A stretch of 54,376 nt of DNA from Tissierellia bacterium (GTDB taxonomy: Bacteria > Bacillota > Clostridia > Tissierellales > Sedimentibacteraceae), in contig DURT01000071.1 of NCBI GenBank assembly GCA_012843025.1, forward strand, positions 1-54,376. The letters are read 5' to 3'. A program made the position numbers and the translations under genes. Positions 17,718-25,861 of this stretch are shown here, one piece after another (position 1 is the stretch's first letter; the number at the start of each line of letters is the position of its first letter). The notes under the pieces are model-generated. The model was not told the origin of the DNA, did no database searches, and was given only the letters and a program-made list of their open reading frames with translations.

Positions 17718-18668
17718 TTACTCAACTCTCTCATATTTTTTCCCAAACTTGAACATATCCGTAATTTCCTTTGTGCCCAATAAGCCCTGGGGCCTAAACA
17801 ACATTATTACTATCAACAATAATGCATATATAATCATTCTCAAAGAGGATAAAGATTGAAGCAAGGTAGTAATTACCGCCAACAGCACTGCTGCAATAAC
17901 AGAGCCTGTCATACTTCCCAATCCTCCAAAGACAACTATTACTAAAATGTCAATTGATTTCTGAAATCCAAACATAGTGGGATTAATGAAGTAGAAATAG
18001 GATGAATACAAAGCACCTGCAATTCCAGCGAAAAATGCACCTAAAGCAAAGGCCATTACTTTGTACCTAGTAGTATTAATACCCATGGATTCAGCAGCAA
18101 TTTCGTCTTCCCTAATGGATATACAGGCTCGGCCTTGAGAAGATTTAACAAAATTGCTTATTAATATTAGTGTAAGAACAGTAAAAACATATAGCCACAA
18201 CCAATTTGTAAACCTGGGTATACCATTTAATCCAGCGGCACCGTTAGTTATTTCCATATTCAAAAATACAACCCTTATAATTTCAGCCATACCCAAGGTA
18301 GCAATAGCCAAGTAATCACCTTTAAGTCTCAAGGTTGGTATACCTATTATTATTCCCACTATAGCTGCTACAATAGCGCCTAGAATAATACCAATTAAAA
18401 AACCTGTTGTAGATTTCATACTCATATTCACAAGGGCACCAGCATAGGCTCCTATAGACATAAAGCCGGCATGGCCCAAAGAAAACTGTCCCGTAAAGCC
18501 CGTTACTAAGTTCAAGCTTACCGCAAGAATTATATTTATACAAATGGTTGCAATAGTTATTTCATAAAAACTAGATATAACTTTAGTGGTTATAAGAACT
18601 TGGACAAGGGCGTAAATCGCTACTATTATAATTAGAGTCAATATGTTCCTTTTATTTAATACCTTCAT
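17718..18668 (-). CDS. livM: Branched-chain amino acid ABC importer, permease LivM
   Basis: A membrane permease of 316 aa with about nine hydrophobic segments. The family stretch TGQFSLGHAGFMSIGAYAGA is at about 60-80, and the coupling region RAIREDE-like (RACISIREDEIAAESMGI) at about 178-195. It pairs with LivH to form the channel. It starts one base after the livH stop codon. Confidence 0.93.
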   Translation of the reverse strand: MKVLNKRNILTLIIIVAIYALVQVLITTKVISSFYEITIATICINIILAVSLNLVTGFTGQFSLGHAGFMSIGAYAGALVNMSMKSTTGFLIGIILGAIVAAIVGIIIGIPTLRLKGDYLAIATLGMAEIIRVVFLNMEITNGAAGLNGIPRFTNWLWLYVFTVLTLILISNFVKSSQGRACISIREDEIAAESMGINTTRYKVMAFALGAFFAGIAGALYSSYFYFINPTMFGFQKSIDILVIVVFGGLGSMTGSVIAAVLLAVITTLLQSLSSLRMIIYALLLIVIMLFRPQGLLGTKEITDMFKFGKKYERVE

Positions 18669-18669
18669 A

Positions 18670-19548
18670 CTACACCTTCTCCTTCGTATTCTTGCCTAAT
18701 AAACCGGAAGGTTTTAAAATCAATATCAGGATTAAGAATGCAAATACCGCCGCATCTCTGTACATTGAATTACCATATCCTGAAACTAATGTTTCAAGCA
18801 TTCCTATTGAAAGCCCTCCAATCATGGCACCAGGTATACTTCCTATACCTCCAAAAACTGCTGCAACAAAAGCCTTTAAACCAGGCATCATTCCCATAAG
18901 GGGATCGATAGAGTTATAATATATTCCAACTAACACTCCTCCTGCTCCCGCCAGGGCGGAACCGATGGCGAAAGTAAAGGAAATGGTATTGTCCACCTTT
19001 ATTCCCATGAGCTGAGCTGCATCCTTGTCTGCAGACACCGCTCTCATAGCTTTACCTACCTTGGTTTTATTAACCACATATTGAAGGATTATCATTAAAA
19101 CTATGGTAGTTAAAACAATGTATATTTGTTGCATATTTATAATAATGTTTCCGAATTTGAATACTTTTGGGGATAGTAATTTAGGATAAGATCTCACTTC
19201 CGGTCCTACAAAGTACATCATAGTATATTCCAATAGAAGAGAAACACCAATAGCAGTAATCAAAACTGCAATACGGGTAGAATTTCTAAGAGGTTTGTAG
19301 GCTATTTTTTCAATACTCATACCTAGAACAGCGCAAGTTACCATAGATATAATTAATGCAGGAATAAAACCCAAACCTAAATAAGTGGTTACTGCAAAAC
19401 CCACATAAGCTCCTACCATGTATACATCCCCATGAGCAAAGTTTATCAACTTAATAATTCCATAAACCATGGTATAACCTAAAGCTACCAAGGCATAAAT
19501 ACTTCCAAGGGAAACTCCGTTAACAATTTGTTGCAAAAATTGATCCAA
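18670..19548 (-). CDS. livH: Branched-chain amino acid ABC importer, permease LivH
   Basis: A membrane permease of 292 aa with the LivH hallmarks GSIYALVALGYTMVYGII near the N-terminus and INFAHGDVYM after it. The frame is open further upstream through a hairpin, but AAAGGAGGT six bases before a TTG at 19548 gives MDQFLQQIVNGVSLGS, the normal LivH beginning; this TTG is taken as the start. It is separated from livJ by a stem-loop that could reduce its expression relative to the binding protein. Confidence 0.92.
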   Translation of the reverse strand: MDQFLQQIVNGVSLGSIYALVALGYTMVYGIIKLINFAHGDVYMVGAYVGFAVTTYLGLGFIPALIISMVTCAVLGMSIEKIAYKPLRNSTRIAVLITAIGVSLLLEYTMMYFVGPEVRSYPKLLSPKVFKFGNIIINMQQIYIVLTTIVLMIILQYVVNKTKVGKAMRAVSADKDAAQLMGIKVDNTISFTFAIGSALAGAGGVLVGIYYNSIDPLMGMMPGLKAFVAAVFGGIGSIPGAMIGGLSIGMLETLVSGYGNSMYRDAAVFAFLILILILKPSGLLGKNTKEKV

Positions 19549-19576
19549 GGTTGCACCTCCTTTAGTTGCTATAAAA

Positions 19577-19601
19577 CAAGTTAGCATATAATGCTAACTT
19601 G
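19577..19601 (-). terminator. Attenuating hairpin between livJ and livH
   Basis: CAAGTTAGCAT (19577-19587), loop ATA, ATGCTAACTTG (19591-19601): a perfect 11-bp stem followed on the minus strand by TTTTATAG. It sits between the binding-protein gene and the permease/ATPase genes, and probably lets only part of transcription continue. Confidence 0.7.
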
Positions 19602-19620
19602 CCCTTTGTTACCTATTTTA

Positions 19621-20811
19621 TTAATTAGGATCTACTTTAATACTTGATGATTGAACACCATTCTTCAACTCTATAACTACGATAGATTTAACTGGGTTAT
19701 GATTTTCATCCATATCGAATGTTCCTGTTACACCTTCAAATCCCTTTGTTTCAGCAAGAGCATCTCTAATTGCATCTGGATCTGCAGAACCTGCACGTTT
19801 AATTGCATCTGCTGCCCATTTTCCCAAGTCATAGCCTAAAGCATTAAATGCATTAGGTTCAACGCCGTATTTTTCTTTATAGGAAGCTATAAAATCTTGT
19901 ACTAAAGGATCTTCATCTAATGAAGAATAATGATTTGAGAAATATACATCCGTTAAAGCTTCCTCTCCTGCAAGTTCTAAAAGTACGGGAGAATCAAATC
20001 CATCAGCACCAAGTATTGGAGCATCTATACCTAAGTCACGAGCTTGCTTTATAATTAAGCCTGCTTCCTGATAGTATCCTGGTATAAATATTACATCAAA
20101 GTCTTTTCCTCTAATACTTGTTAATATCGCATTAAAATCTTTGTCATCCTTAACATATCCTTCTTCAGCTACTAATTGTCCTCCAGCAGCTTCAAAAGTC
20201 TCTTTGAAGTTCTTAGCAAGTCCTTTACCATAATCACTTGAAGTATCGGTAATCATAACTGCCTTAGTTGCATTTAAGTTATTTAGTGCAAAGTTTGCCA
20301 TTGTTACTCCCTGGAAGGAGTCATTAAAACATAACCTGAATGCATAATCATAAACATTGCCATCAGCATCTATAGTAACTCCTACGTCAGCAGTTGATGA
20401 TGATGAAAGTACTGGAATTCCATTGCTCTGTGCCACAGGAATAGTAGCCATGAAGTTTCCTGAAGTTGCAGGACCTAAACACATAACCACGCCTTCCTGA
20501 GTCATAAGTCTGGTAGCTACTGAAGTTGCTTCGGAAGATTCAGATTTATTATCTATTACCACGGGGATAATTTCCTTACCATCAATTCCGCCTGCTTCAT
20601 TTATTTCATCAAAAGCCATCAGTATTCCGTCAACACTGGATTGGCCGTAAGATGCAACTCCTCCAGTAAGTTCATAGTTGATACCGACTTTAATTCCCTC
20701 TTTATCTGTATTATTGTTTGCTCCGTTTTCAACTGCATCGTTACCACAACCAATGAGCAAACTCATCACCAAAAGTATTGAAAGTAACGATAAAATAGTT
20801 CTTTTTCTCAA
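19621..20811 (-). CDS. livJ: Branched-chain amino acid ABC importer, substrate-binding lipoprotein
   Basis: The extracytoplasmic receptor of the importer, 396 aa. Signal peptide with lipobox LLIGC, then a short Asn-rich linker and a Leu/Ile/Val-binding fold (periplasmic binding protein type 1): KVGINYELTGGVASYGQSS, and VMCLGPATSGNFMATIPVAQ. The frame opens with two GTGs that lie in the ribosome site AAGGTGG; the TTG at 20811 (MRKRTILSLL) is the better start. It is the first gene of the liv operon, with a strong promoter upstream. The true ligand could be another amino acid or amide. Confidence 0.92.
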   Translation of the reverse strand: MRKRTILSLLSILLVMSLLIGCGNDAVENGANNNTDKEGIKVGINYELTGGVASYGQSSVDGILMAFDEINEAGGIDGKEIIPVVIDNKSESSEATSVATRLMTQEGVVMCLGPATSGNFMATIPVAQSNGIPVLSSSSTADVGVTIDADGNVYDYAFRLCFNDSFQGVTMANFALNNLNATKAVMITDTSSDYGKGLAKNFKETFEAAGGQLVAEEGYVKDDKDFNAILTSIRGKDFDVIFIPGYYQEAGLIIKQARDLGIDAPILGADGFDSPVLLELAGEEALTDVYFSNHYSSLDEDPLVQDFIASYKEKYGVEPNAFNALGYDLGKWAADAIKRAGSADPDAIRDALAETKGFEGVTGTFDMDENHNPVKSIVVIELKNGVQSSSIKVDPN

Positions 20812-20847
20812 TAATAACACCACCTTGTTTTATGTATTTTAATAGAT

Positions 20848-20876
20848 ATATTAATACAATTTAAGTTGCTTGTCAA
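20848..20876 (-). promoter_or_regulatory. Predicted promoter of the liv operon
   Basis: On the minus strand TTGACA (20876-20871) and TAATAT (20853-20848) with a 17-base spacer, about 37 bases upstream of livJ. Confidence 0.75.
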
Positions 20877-20922
20877 CAACAATTTATTTTTTTTGCCATA
20901 TTACTATTATGCCCAAAAAACA

Positions 20923-20950
20923 TAAAAAAAGCCTCCCGCATGGGAAGCTT
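20923..20950 (-). terminator. Terminator of the small repeat protein gene
   Basis: AAGC-CTCCC (20929-20937) pairs with GGGA-AGCTT (20942-20950), followed on the minus strand by T7. Confidence 0.8.
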
Positions 20951-20964
20951 ATGGAAATGTACTA

Positions 20965-21174
20965 TTAGCAGTGGTCGCCAATTCCTCCAACTCTGTCGCA
21001 GCTGCAGAACAATATTACTAATAGCAAGAAGAAGAATAGCAGGCTGTCATTATCTCTGAAACCACCAACTCCTCCTATTAAGCCATCATCTCCGCAGAAG
21101 CATGCAAGAACTACTAAAAGTAAGAAGAAGAATAATAAACTGTCCCCGCTGTCTCCTAATATATTGTTAAACAT
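20965..21174 (-). CDS. Small membrane protein with an internal duplication
   Basis: A 69-aa protein built of two near-identical halves, each an acidic turn plus a hydrophobic stretch: DSLLFFFLLLVVLACFC (about 11-27) and DSLLFFFLLLVILFCSC (about 43-59), separated by a Gly/Asp-rich loop. Both helices end in a Cys-x-Cys pair. AGGAGG lies before the ATG and a strong terminator follows, so it is probably a real, separately transcribed gene. Short FFFLLLV-type membrane peptides occur in clostridia with unknown function, possibly sporulation-related. Confidence 0.65.
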   Translation of the reverse strand: MFNNILGDSGDSLLFFFLLLVVLACFCGDDGLIGGVGGFRDNDSLLFFFLLLVILFCSCDRVGGIGDHC

Positions 21175-21237
21175 ATAGAACCTCCTAAAAATAATTTTTC
21201 TATATATTATTCAACAGGACTGTCAAGTGTTACTTTA

Positions 21238-21513
21238 TTAATCTTCATTTAATGTTTTTAAATAATATATTATTTTATCAAAAAAGCTGTTTCCCCTTCC
21301 ATGATAGTAAGAATGTCTTGCTGGTGGATCTTTTCGTCTGTATCTATCAAGATTATCCCTGATATTTTCCATACTGCCTACCATATCCAGCAAGTATTCC
21401 TTGGAATAATCCTCCTCATAAAATTCATTGGTTAATTTGTTTAATAAATAATAAAGTTCTATTATGTCGTACATCTTACTGATAGCATCCCTGTCGTATT
21501 TTTTCTTGTCCAA
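21238..21513 (-). CDS. Small hypothetical protein, charged and helical
   Basis: A 91-aa protein without a recognised family, rich in Tyr, Asp, Glu and Lys (DRDAISKMYDIIELYYLLNKL), probably all alpha-helical and cytoplasmic, with a basic C-terminal stretch (YRRKDPPARHSYYHGRG). The frame is open for 33 more codons upstream, but GGAGG lies seven bases before a TTG at 21513, giving MDKKKYDRDA. This removes an apparent overlap with the divergent GerMN gene. Confidence 0.5.
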   Translation of the reverse strand: MDKKKYDRDAISKMYDIIELYYLLNKLTNEFYEEDYSKEYLLDMVGSMENIRDNLDRYRRKDPPARHSYYHGRGNSFFDKIIYYLKTLNED

Positions 21514-21684
21514 TTCCATCCCTCCATTTATTCCTATTATATGAAAACTTATTAAGGCTGATAGCACCCAAATTAATAAATTTTCACTTAAAGATTTGTG
21601 GAATACCCTCAAGCAATATATTTTTCCTTTGTTTTTATAAACCTTTGTTATATAATAGGATATATAAATTTTAGAGGTGGTAAT

Positions 21685-23037
21685 ATGAGAACATTCTTTA
21701 ATATTATTATACTAGGACTTATAGGTTTATGTTCATCCACATACTTGTTTAACCTGTCCCCCATTGATTATAGAGGGACAATTGAAATACAAACTCCTGT
21801 CGAAGAAAGCACTTTGACTTTACAGACAACTGAAAAGGAATTACAAAACCCTGAATCCATAACAATTAAACATGTGTCTTCCAAGGAGGAAGTTATAAAA
21901 ATTGTTACAGAAAGTATTTTCAATGTAGATATTTATAAGGACAATAAACTAATTGAAAGCAATGTAAGAAACTTAGAACTTATTTCTCCCTCTGTAAATA
22001 CTACAATTTCAGTAAGTAAGGATAATCCCATTATTACCACTTTAAATATAAGTCAAAAAAATTTAAAATTAGAGGATGGAAAGTATACCTTTGTATTTAC
22101 TTCAAATTTAATAGCTGATGGAGATAAATCATCCTTAACTATCACTGCTACCTATGATACAGGAGGGAAATATTACCCAGCTGTTAATGCAGCTCCCCCA
22201 GGAACAAAAGGTTTAACCCTTTACTTTGTAACTGAAAAGGACGGTCCCCTAATTCCTGTAACAAGATTTGTAGTTGAAGATAAGTCTATAACCAGAATGG
22301 CAATCGAACAACTTCAAAACGGTCCCTTAGATAATCAGCTCAAATCCGTTATAAAAGATGTTACCAACACTACCTACAATAACGGTAATGTGGTAATCGA
22401 CATTCCAGCTTCCTATGAAGACTATAACAAAGAAGATATAGGAGAATTAGCCTATAATTCATTCGTAAAAACTATTTTTGCCGTTGACAGATACTGGCCT
22501 ATATACAGCGTTACCTTTACCGTCGACAGAAACAGGATTGAAAAGTATTTTAACGGTATAGAAACAACTTCACTGCCTAACTTAGAGAAAAATTATTTAA
22601 TTTATATGGCCTATAAGGCAGGAGACAGGTACTATCTCTTTGATTATGAATTAGATCTGGTAAAGGCAGGAATTAATGACAGGGATACTGTAGAAATTAA
22701 AGCACAAAAATTATTTGATGCCTACTATGATATAGATTTATCTTATGGAATAAACCCTGTACCTAAACTTACACTTAACAATACAGCTATGGAGGGGAGG
22801 ACTCTTATCCTTGATTTTAGCGAAGAGTTGTTAAATGTTTATAAGGATAGAAACGACTTAAGACTAATGATGATTGAATCTCTTATGTATACCTTCACCA
22901 CCATACCAGGTGTTGATAGTATAAAAATAACTGTTAATGGAGAAGAACTGAAAAATTTTGTTAAAGATTTGGATACTACAAAGATTTTGTATCCTCCAGA
23001 ATTTATTAATCCGGAGTCAGTGGAAATAACGGAATAA
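21685..23037 (+). CDS. GerMN-domain protein
   Basis: An exported or membrane-anchored protein of 450 aa. An N-terminal hydrophobic segment (about 1-22) is followed by a beta-rich region (about 35-160), then two GerMN modules (about 170-300 and 305-440). The first contains LYFVTEKDGPLIPVTR and LQNGPLD, the second ends in RTLILDFSEELLNVY. GerM proteins act at the cell envelope during sporulation and germination. The frame opens at 21598, but GAGGTGG (21674-21680) places the start at ATG 21685. The only gene on the plus strand between 4,020 and 31,294. Confidence 0.82.
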   Translation: MRTFFNIIILGLIGLCSSTYLFNLSPIDYRGTIEIQTPVEESTLTLQTTEKELQNPESITIKHVSSKEEVIKIVTESIFNVDIYKDNKLIESNVRNLELISPSVNTTISVSKDNPIITTLNISQKNLKLEDGKYTFVFTSNLIADGDKSSLTITATYDTGGKYYPAVNAAPPGTKGLTLYFVTEKDGPLIPVTRFVVEDKSITRMAIEQLQNGPLDNQLKSVIKDVTNTTYNNGNVVIDIPASYEDYNKEDIGELAYNSFVKTIFAVDRYWPIYSVTFTVDRNRIEKYFNGIETTSLPNLEKNYLIYMAYKAGDRYYLFDYELDLVKAGINDRDTVEIKAQKLFDAYYDIDLSYGINPVPKLTLNNTAMEGRTLILDFSEELLNVYKDRNDLRLMMIESLMYTFTTIPGVDSIKITVNGEELKNFVKDLDTTKILYPPEFINPESVEITE

Positions 23038-23040
23038 TAT

Positions 23041-23076
23041 AAGGGTGTGAGATATCAATCTCCACCCTTTTTATTA
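23041..23076. terminator. Terminator between the convergent GerMN and ECF genes
   Basis: AAGGGTG (23041-23047) and GAGAT pair with ATCTC and CACCCTT (23063-23069), followed by TTTTTATT on the plus strand. It may also stop the converging ECF gene. Confidence 0.8.
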
Positions 23077-23592
23077 AATTTCCAATAATCTTTTACCTGT
23101 AGGAGTGTTCTTGAACACTGCCAAAAATGCTGCCGACACTATTATTCCTATGGCTGACTGTACAATATTTCCCGGAATTTCACTGATGGTTGATAAGAAA
23201 TTTCCTACTATTAGGGAACCTACCACATAGTAGGCACCAATCTGCCAAACACTTCCTAACAAGGCTCCTCCAATCCACCTATTCTTCATGCGGGTAGGAA
23301 GTCTTTCAATTACACTTCCCATAATTAAAGCCATAATAGCTTTTATTATAAATGTAGGAATTACATAGAAACTGTATCCCCCTATAAAATCTGCCAAGGA
23401 AGCACCTATAGCACCTGCCCAGGCACCATTTCTCTTGCCTAACAAAATTACTCCTAAAAATATAAATCCATCTCCCAAATGAGTATATCCCCCTGTTACA
23501 GGCGAAGGTACCTTTATTATAAACGTTGCAACGCAAACTAATGCTGCCAACAATGAAGTATACACCATTTCTTTTATTTTCTTATCATCCAT
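23074..23592 (-). CDS. ECF transporter S component, ligand unknown
   Basis: A membrane protein of 172 aa with five or six hydrophobic segments, of the kind that captures a vitamin for an energy-coupling factor transporter. Typical features are the N-terminal LLAALVCVATF helix, GYTHLGDGFIFLG, and GAIGASLADFIGG. The ATPase and T subunits are not nearby, so it would use a shared module. The start is ATG 23592 (MDDKKIKEMVYT), preceded by AGGCGG; the frame is open a little further upstream. The ligand could be a thiamine precursor, pantothenate or another vitamin; I cannot tell. Confidence 0.75.
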   Translation of the reverse strand: MDDKKIKEMVYTSLLAALVCVATFIIKVPSPVTGGYTHLGDGFIFLGVILLGKRNGAWAGAIGASLADFIGGYSFYVIPTFIIKAIMALIMGSVIERLPTRMKNRWIGGALLGSVWQIGAYYVVGSLIVGNFLSTISEIPGNIVQSAIGIIVSAAFLAVFKNTPTGKRLLEI

Positions 23593-23691
23593 TATATCAC
23601 CGCCTATAGAATAGTAGCTATACATATTATATAATATTCTGTACTCTTTGAAAGATACAGTTTTTCATTTTGTTTAAATGACAGATAAGAA

Positions 23692-23717
23692 AATAAAAAA
23701 AATGCAGTTTACTGCAT
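23692..23717 (-). terminator. Terminator of the SRP RNA gene
   Basis: ATGCAGT (23702-23708), loop TT, ACTGCAT (23711-23717), followed on the minus strand by a long T-run. Confidence 0.85.
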
Positions 23718-23988
23718 AAAAAACTGTGCACCCTCCTTCGACAATACATCACAAGCGTTACTCTTACAGTTAGCTCAAACCCAGCACCCTTGCGTCACAC
23801 AAAATGATCTACTTACTGCTGCTTCCTTCCGGACCTGACAGGGTTCATAGGATTTTGTTGCGCAAGACCAAGTTCTCAACACCACTTGTAAAAGGCAGAC
23901 CTCACAATGTAAGCCTCTAAGAGGGAATTCCACCTTGCTATAGCGGATTGCAAGTACAGGGCACCGCTACCTCCCCGTGTAGCACAGT
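23718..23988 (-). ncRNA. ffs: Signal recognition particle RNA, long (Alu-domain) form
   Basis: The RNA scaffold of the signal recognition particle. The universally conserved helix-8 core CAGGTCCGGAAGGAAGCAGC is present on the minus strand around 23821-23840. The 5' part carries TGTGCTACACGGGGAGGTAG and GGTGCCCTG, which are conserved in Gram-positive SRP RNAs, and the 3' end GGGTGCACAG closes the long stem. The length, about 270 nt, is the long form with an Alu domain seen in spore-forming Firmicutes. Ends are approximate. Confidence 0.93.
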
Positions 23989-23994
23989 ACAAGA

Positions 23995-24023
23995 ATAATA
24001 TCACAATTCAAAAGTTGTGTCAA
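23995..24023 (-). promoter_or_regulatory. ffs: Promoter of the SRP RNA gene
   Basis: On the minus strand TTGACA (24023-24018) and TATTAT (24000-23995) with a 17-base spacer, placed about 8 bases before the RNA 5' end. Confidence 0.85.
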
Positions 24024-24040
24024 TGTAATAATTTGCCGAT

Positions 24041-25861
24041 TTACTTAAGAAGTTCTAAGGTTTTTTCCTCTTCAAATTGCTTTGTGTATAAATCGTAATA
24101 GTAGCCTTTTTTAGATATTAAATCCTTATGGGTACCTCTTTCAATTATTTTTCCATCCCTAACAACCAATATAATATCAGCACGTTTTATGGTGGAAAGT
24201 CTGTGAGCTATTATGAAAGAGGTGCGTCCTTTAAGTAAGTATTCTATACCCTTTTGTATAAGCTCTTCCGTTTGTGTGTCTACAGAAGATGTAGCTTCAT
24301 CTAAAATAAATATTTTAGGATTTGCCAATATAGCTCTTGCTATAGAAATTAACTGCTTTTCCCCTGTGGAAAGTCTGTCTCCACCTTCCCCTACCTGGGT
24401 ATCATAACCTTTTTCCAAGTTATTGACTATAGTATCCACCGAGGCAATTTTAGCCGCTTCCATTATTTCGTCTTCAGTTGCATCTAATTTACCATACCTT
24501 ATATTTTCTCTGATGGTACCGGAAAACAAGTGAGGGTTTTGAAGTACATAACCTATATTGGAATGAAGCCACAACTGGGATCTTTCCCTGTAATCCTTAC
24601 CATCAATTAATATTTCACCTTCCGTAGGCTCAAAAAACCTACAAATTAAGTTCACTATAGTACTTTTACCAGCTCCAGTTTCTCCAACTATAGCAACATT
24701 AGTGCCTGCAGGGATGTGAAGGTTAAAATTTTCCAATACCATTTCCGTGCCATCTGGATATTTAAAACTAACATTTTTAAATTCAATTTCTCCAACTATT
24801 TCTTCCCAGTTCTCTCTTTTAGGATGAATATTATCCCCATATTTTTCTACTACGCTATCTCTGTCTTTTATTAAAGGTTCCCGCTCTAATAAATCTATTA
24901 CTCTTTCAATATTAGCCTGTAAAGAAATAATTTCTGAAAATGTTCTTGCCACATGCTGAATAGGCTCAAATATATTTATTGCATAAGAAAGAAAAGCAGA
25001 AAGGGTTCCTATTTGAATAATTTGCTCCATGGCTAACTTTCCACCCCTTGCCAATACTAAGGCCGTTAACAGGGAACCGAAAAATACGATTATGGGTATA
25101 TATATGGCATTTAATCCTGCTAATCTAACTGCGGTAGACTCCATACCCCTGCTTATTTTTTTGAATTCCTTTAAGTTTTCGTCTTCTATTACCAATGTTT
25201 TGGAAGTCCTGGCTCCCATTATTCCCTCATTAAAGCTTCCTGTTATTATGGAATTCATTTTTCTTAACTTTCTGCCGGTATAGAGAATTTTTTTCTGAAA
25301 ATAAACTGTAATAAAAGCCATGAAGGGAACTACAATCATTACGATTATTGCTAATTTAGCATTGAGCAAAAACATTGCAATAAAGGCACCTACTACATAG
25401 GCAAAGGACCAAAATACATCTACCAATCCCCACGCAATCATGGTACCTATTTTATTTGTATCGTTTAAAACCCTTGCCAGTATATAACCTACGGGAGTAG
25501 TATTGTAGTAGGCCAGGGAAAGATTCTGCAGATGGACAAATATTTCATTTCTTAAATCCATCCCTATATGCATTTCCACCTCTATTGCCATACGTGCGAA
25601 GACGATAATAGATAAGGTCAAAGTCACTAGGACCGTGGCATACAACAGAATATATTTATTTAATCCCTCCGTTGTAGCTTTTACTATGAAATTATCCACA
25701 GCATATTTTTGGAATAAGGGTATTGACAAGTCCAATACTGCACTAAGAAACATAAGTAGCATTATTCCAATTACTTTCCCCAGGTAGGGTCTGAAGAATC
25801 TGCTTATTTTCAACCAGGGCTTTATGTTAAAAGATTTATAACCTTCTTCCTCGTAAACCAT
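24041..25861 (-). CDS. Heterodimeric ABC exporter, subunit with intact catalytic site
   Basis: A fused transmembrane/ATPase half-transporter of 606 aa. Six hydrophobic helices span about 30-320; the ATPase follows, with Walker A GETGAGKST, a variant signature (LSTGEKQL) and Walker B IFILDEATSSVD, with the catalytic Glu present. Its start codon overlaps the stop of the upstream partner (TAATG), so the two are co-translated and should form one heterodimer, similar to BmrC/BmrD-type multidrug exporters. The substrate (drug, lipid or peptide) is unknown. Confidence 0.9.
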   Translation of the reverse strand: MVYEEEGYKSFNIKPWLKISRFFRPYLGKVIGIMLLMFLSAVLDLSIPLFQKYAVDNFIVKATTEGLNKYILLYATVLVTLTLSIIVFARMAIEVEMHIGMDLRNEIFVHLQNLSLAYYNTTPVGYILARVLNDTNKIGTMIAWGLVDVFWSFAYVVGAFIAMFLLNAKLAIIVMIVVPFMAFITVYFQKKILYTGRKLRKMNSIITGSFNEGIMGARTSKTLVIEDENLKEFKKISRGMESTAVRLAGLNAIYIPIIVFFGSLLTALVLARGGKLAMEQIIQIGTLSAFLSYAINIFEPIQHVARTFSEIISLQANIERVIDLLEREPLIKDRDSVVEKYGDNIHPKRENWEEIVGEIEFKNVSFKYPDGTEMVLENFNLHIPAGTNVAIVGETGAGKSTIVNLICRFFEPTEGEILIDGKDYRERSQLWLHSNIGYVLQNPHLFSGTIRENIRYGKLDATEDEIMEAAKIASVDTIVNNLEKGYDTQVGEGGDRLSTGEKQLISIARAILANPKIFILDEATSSVDTQTEELIQKGIEYLLKGRTSFIIAHRLSTIKRADIILVVRDGKIIERGTHKDLISKKGYYYDLYTKQFEEEKTLELLK

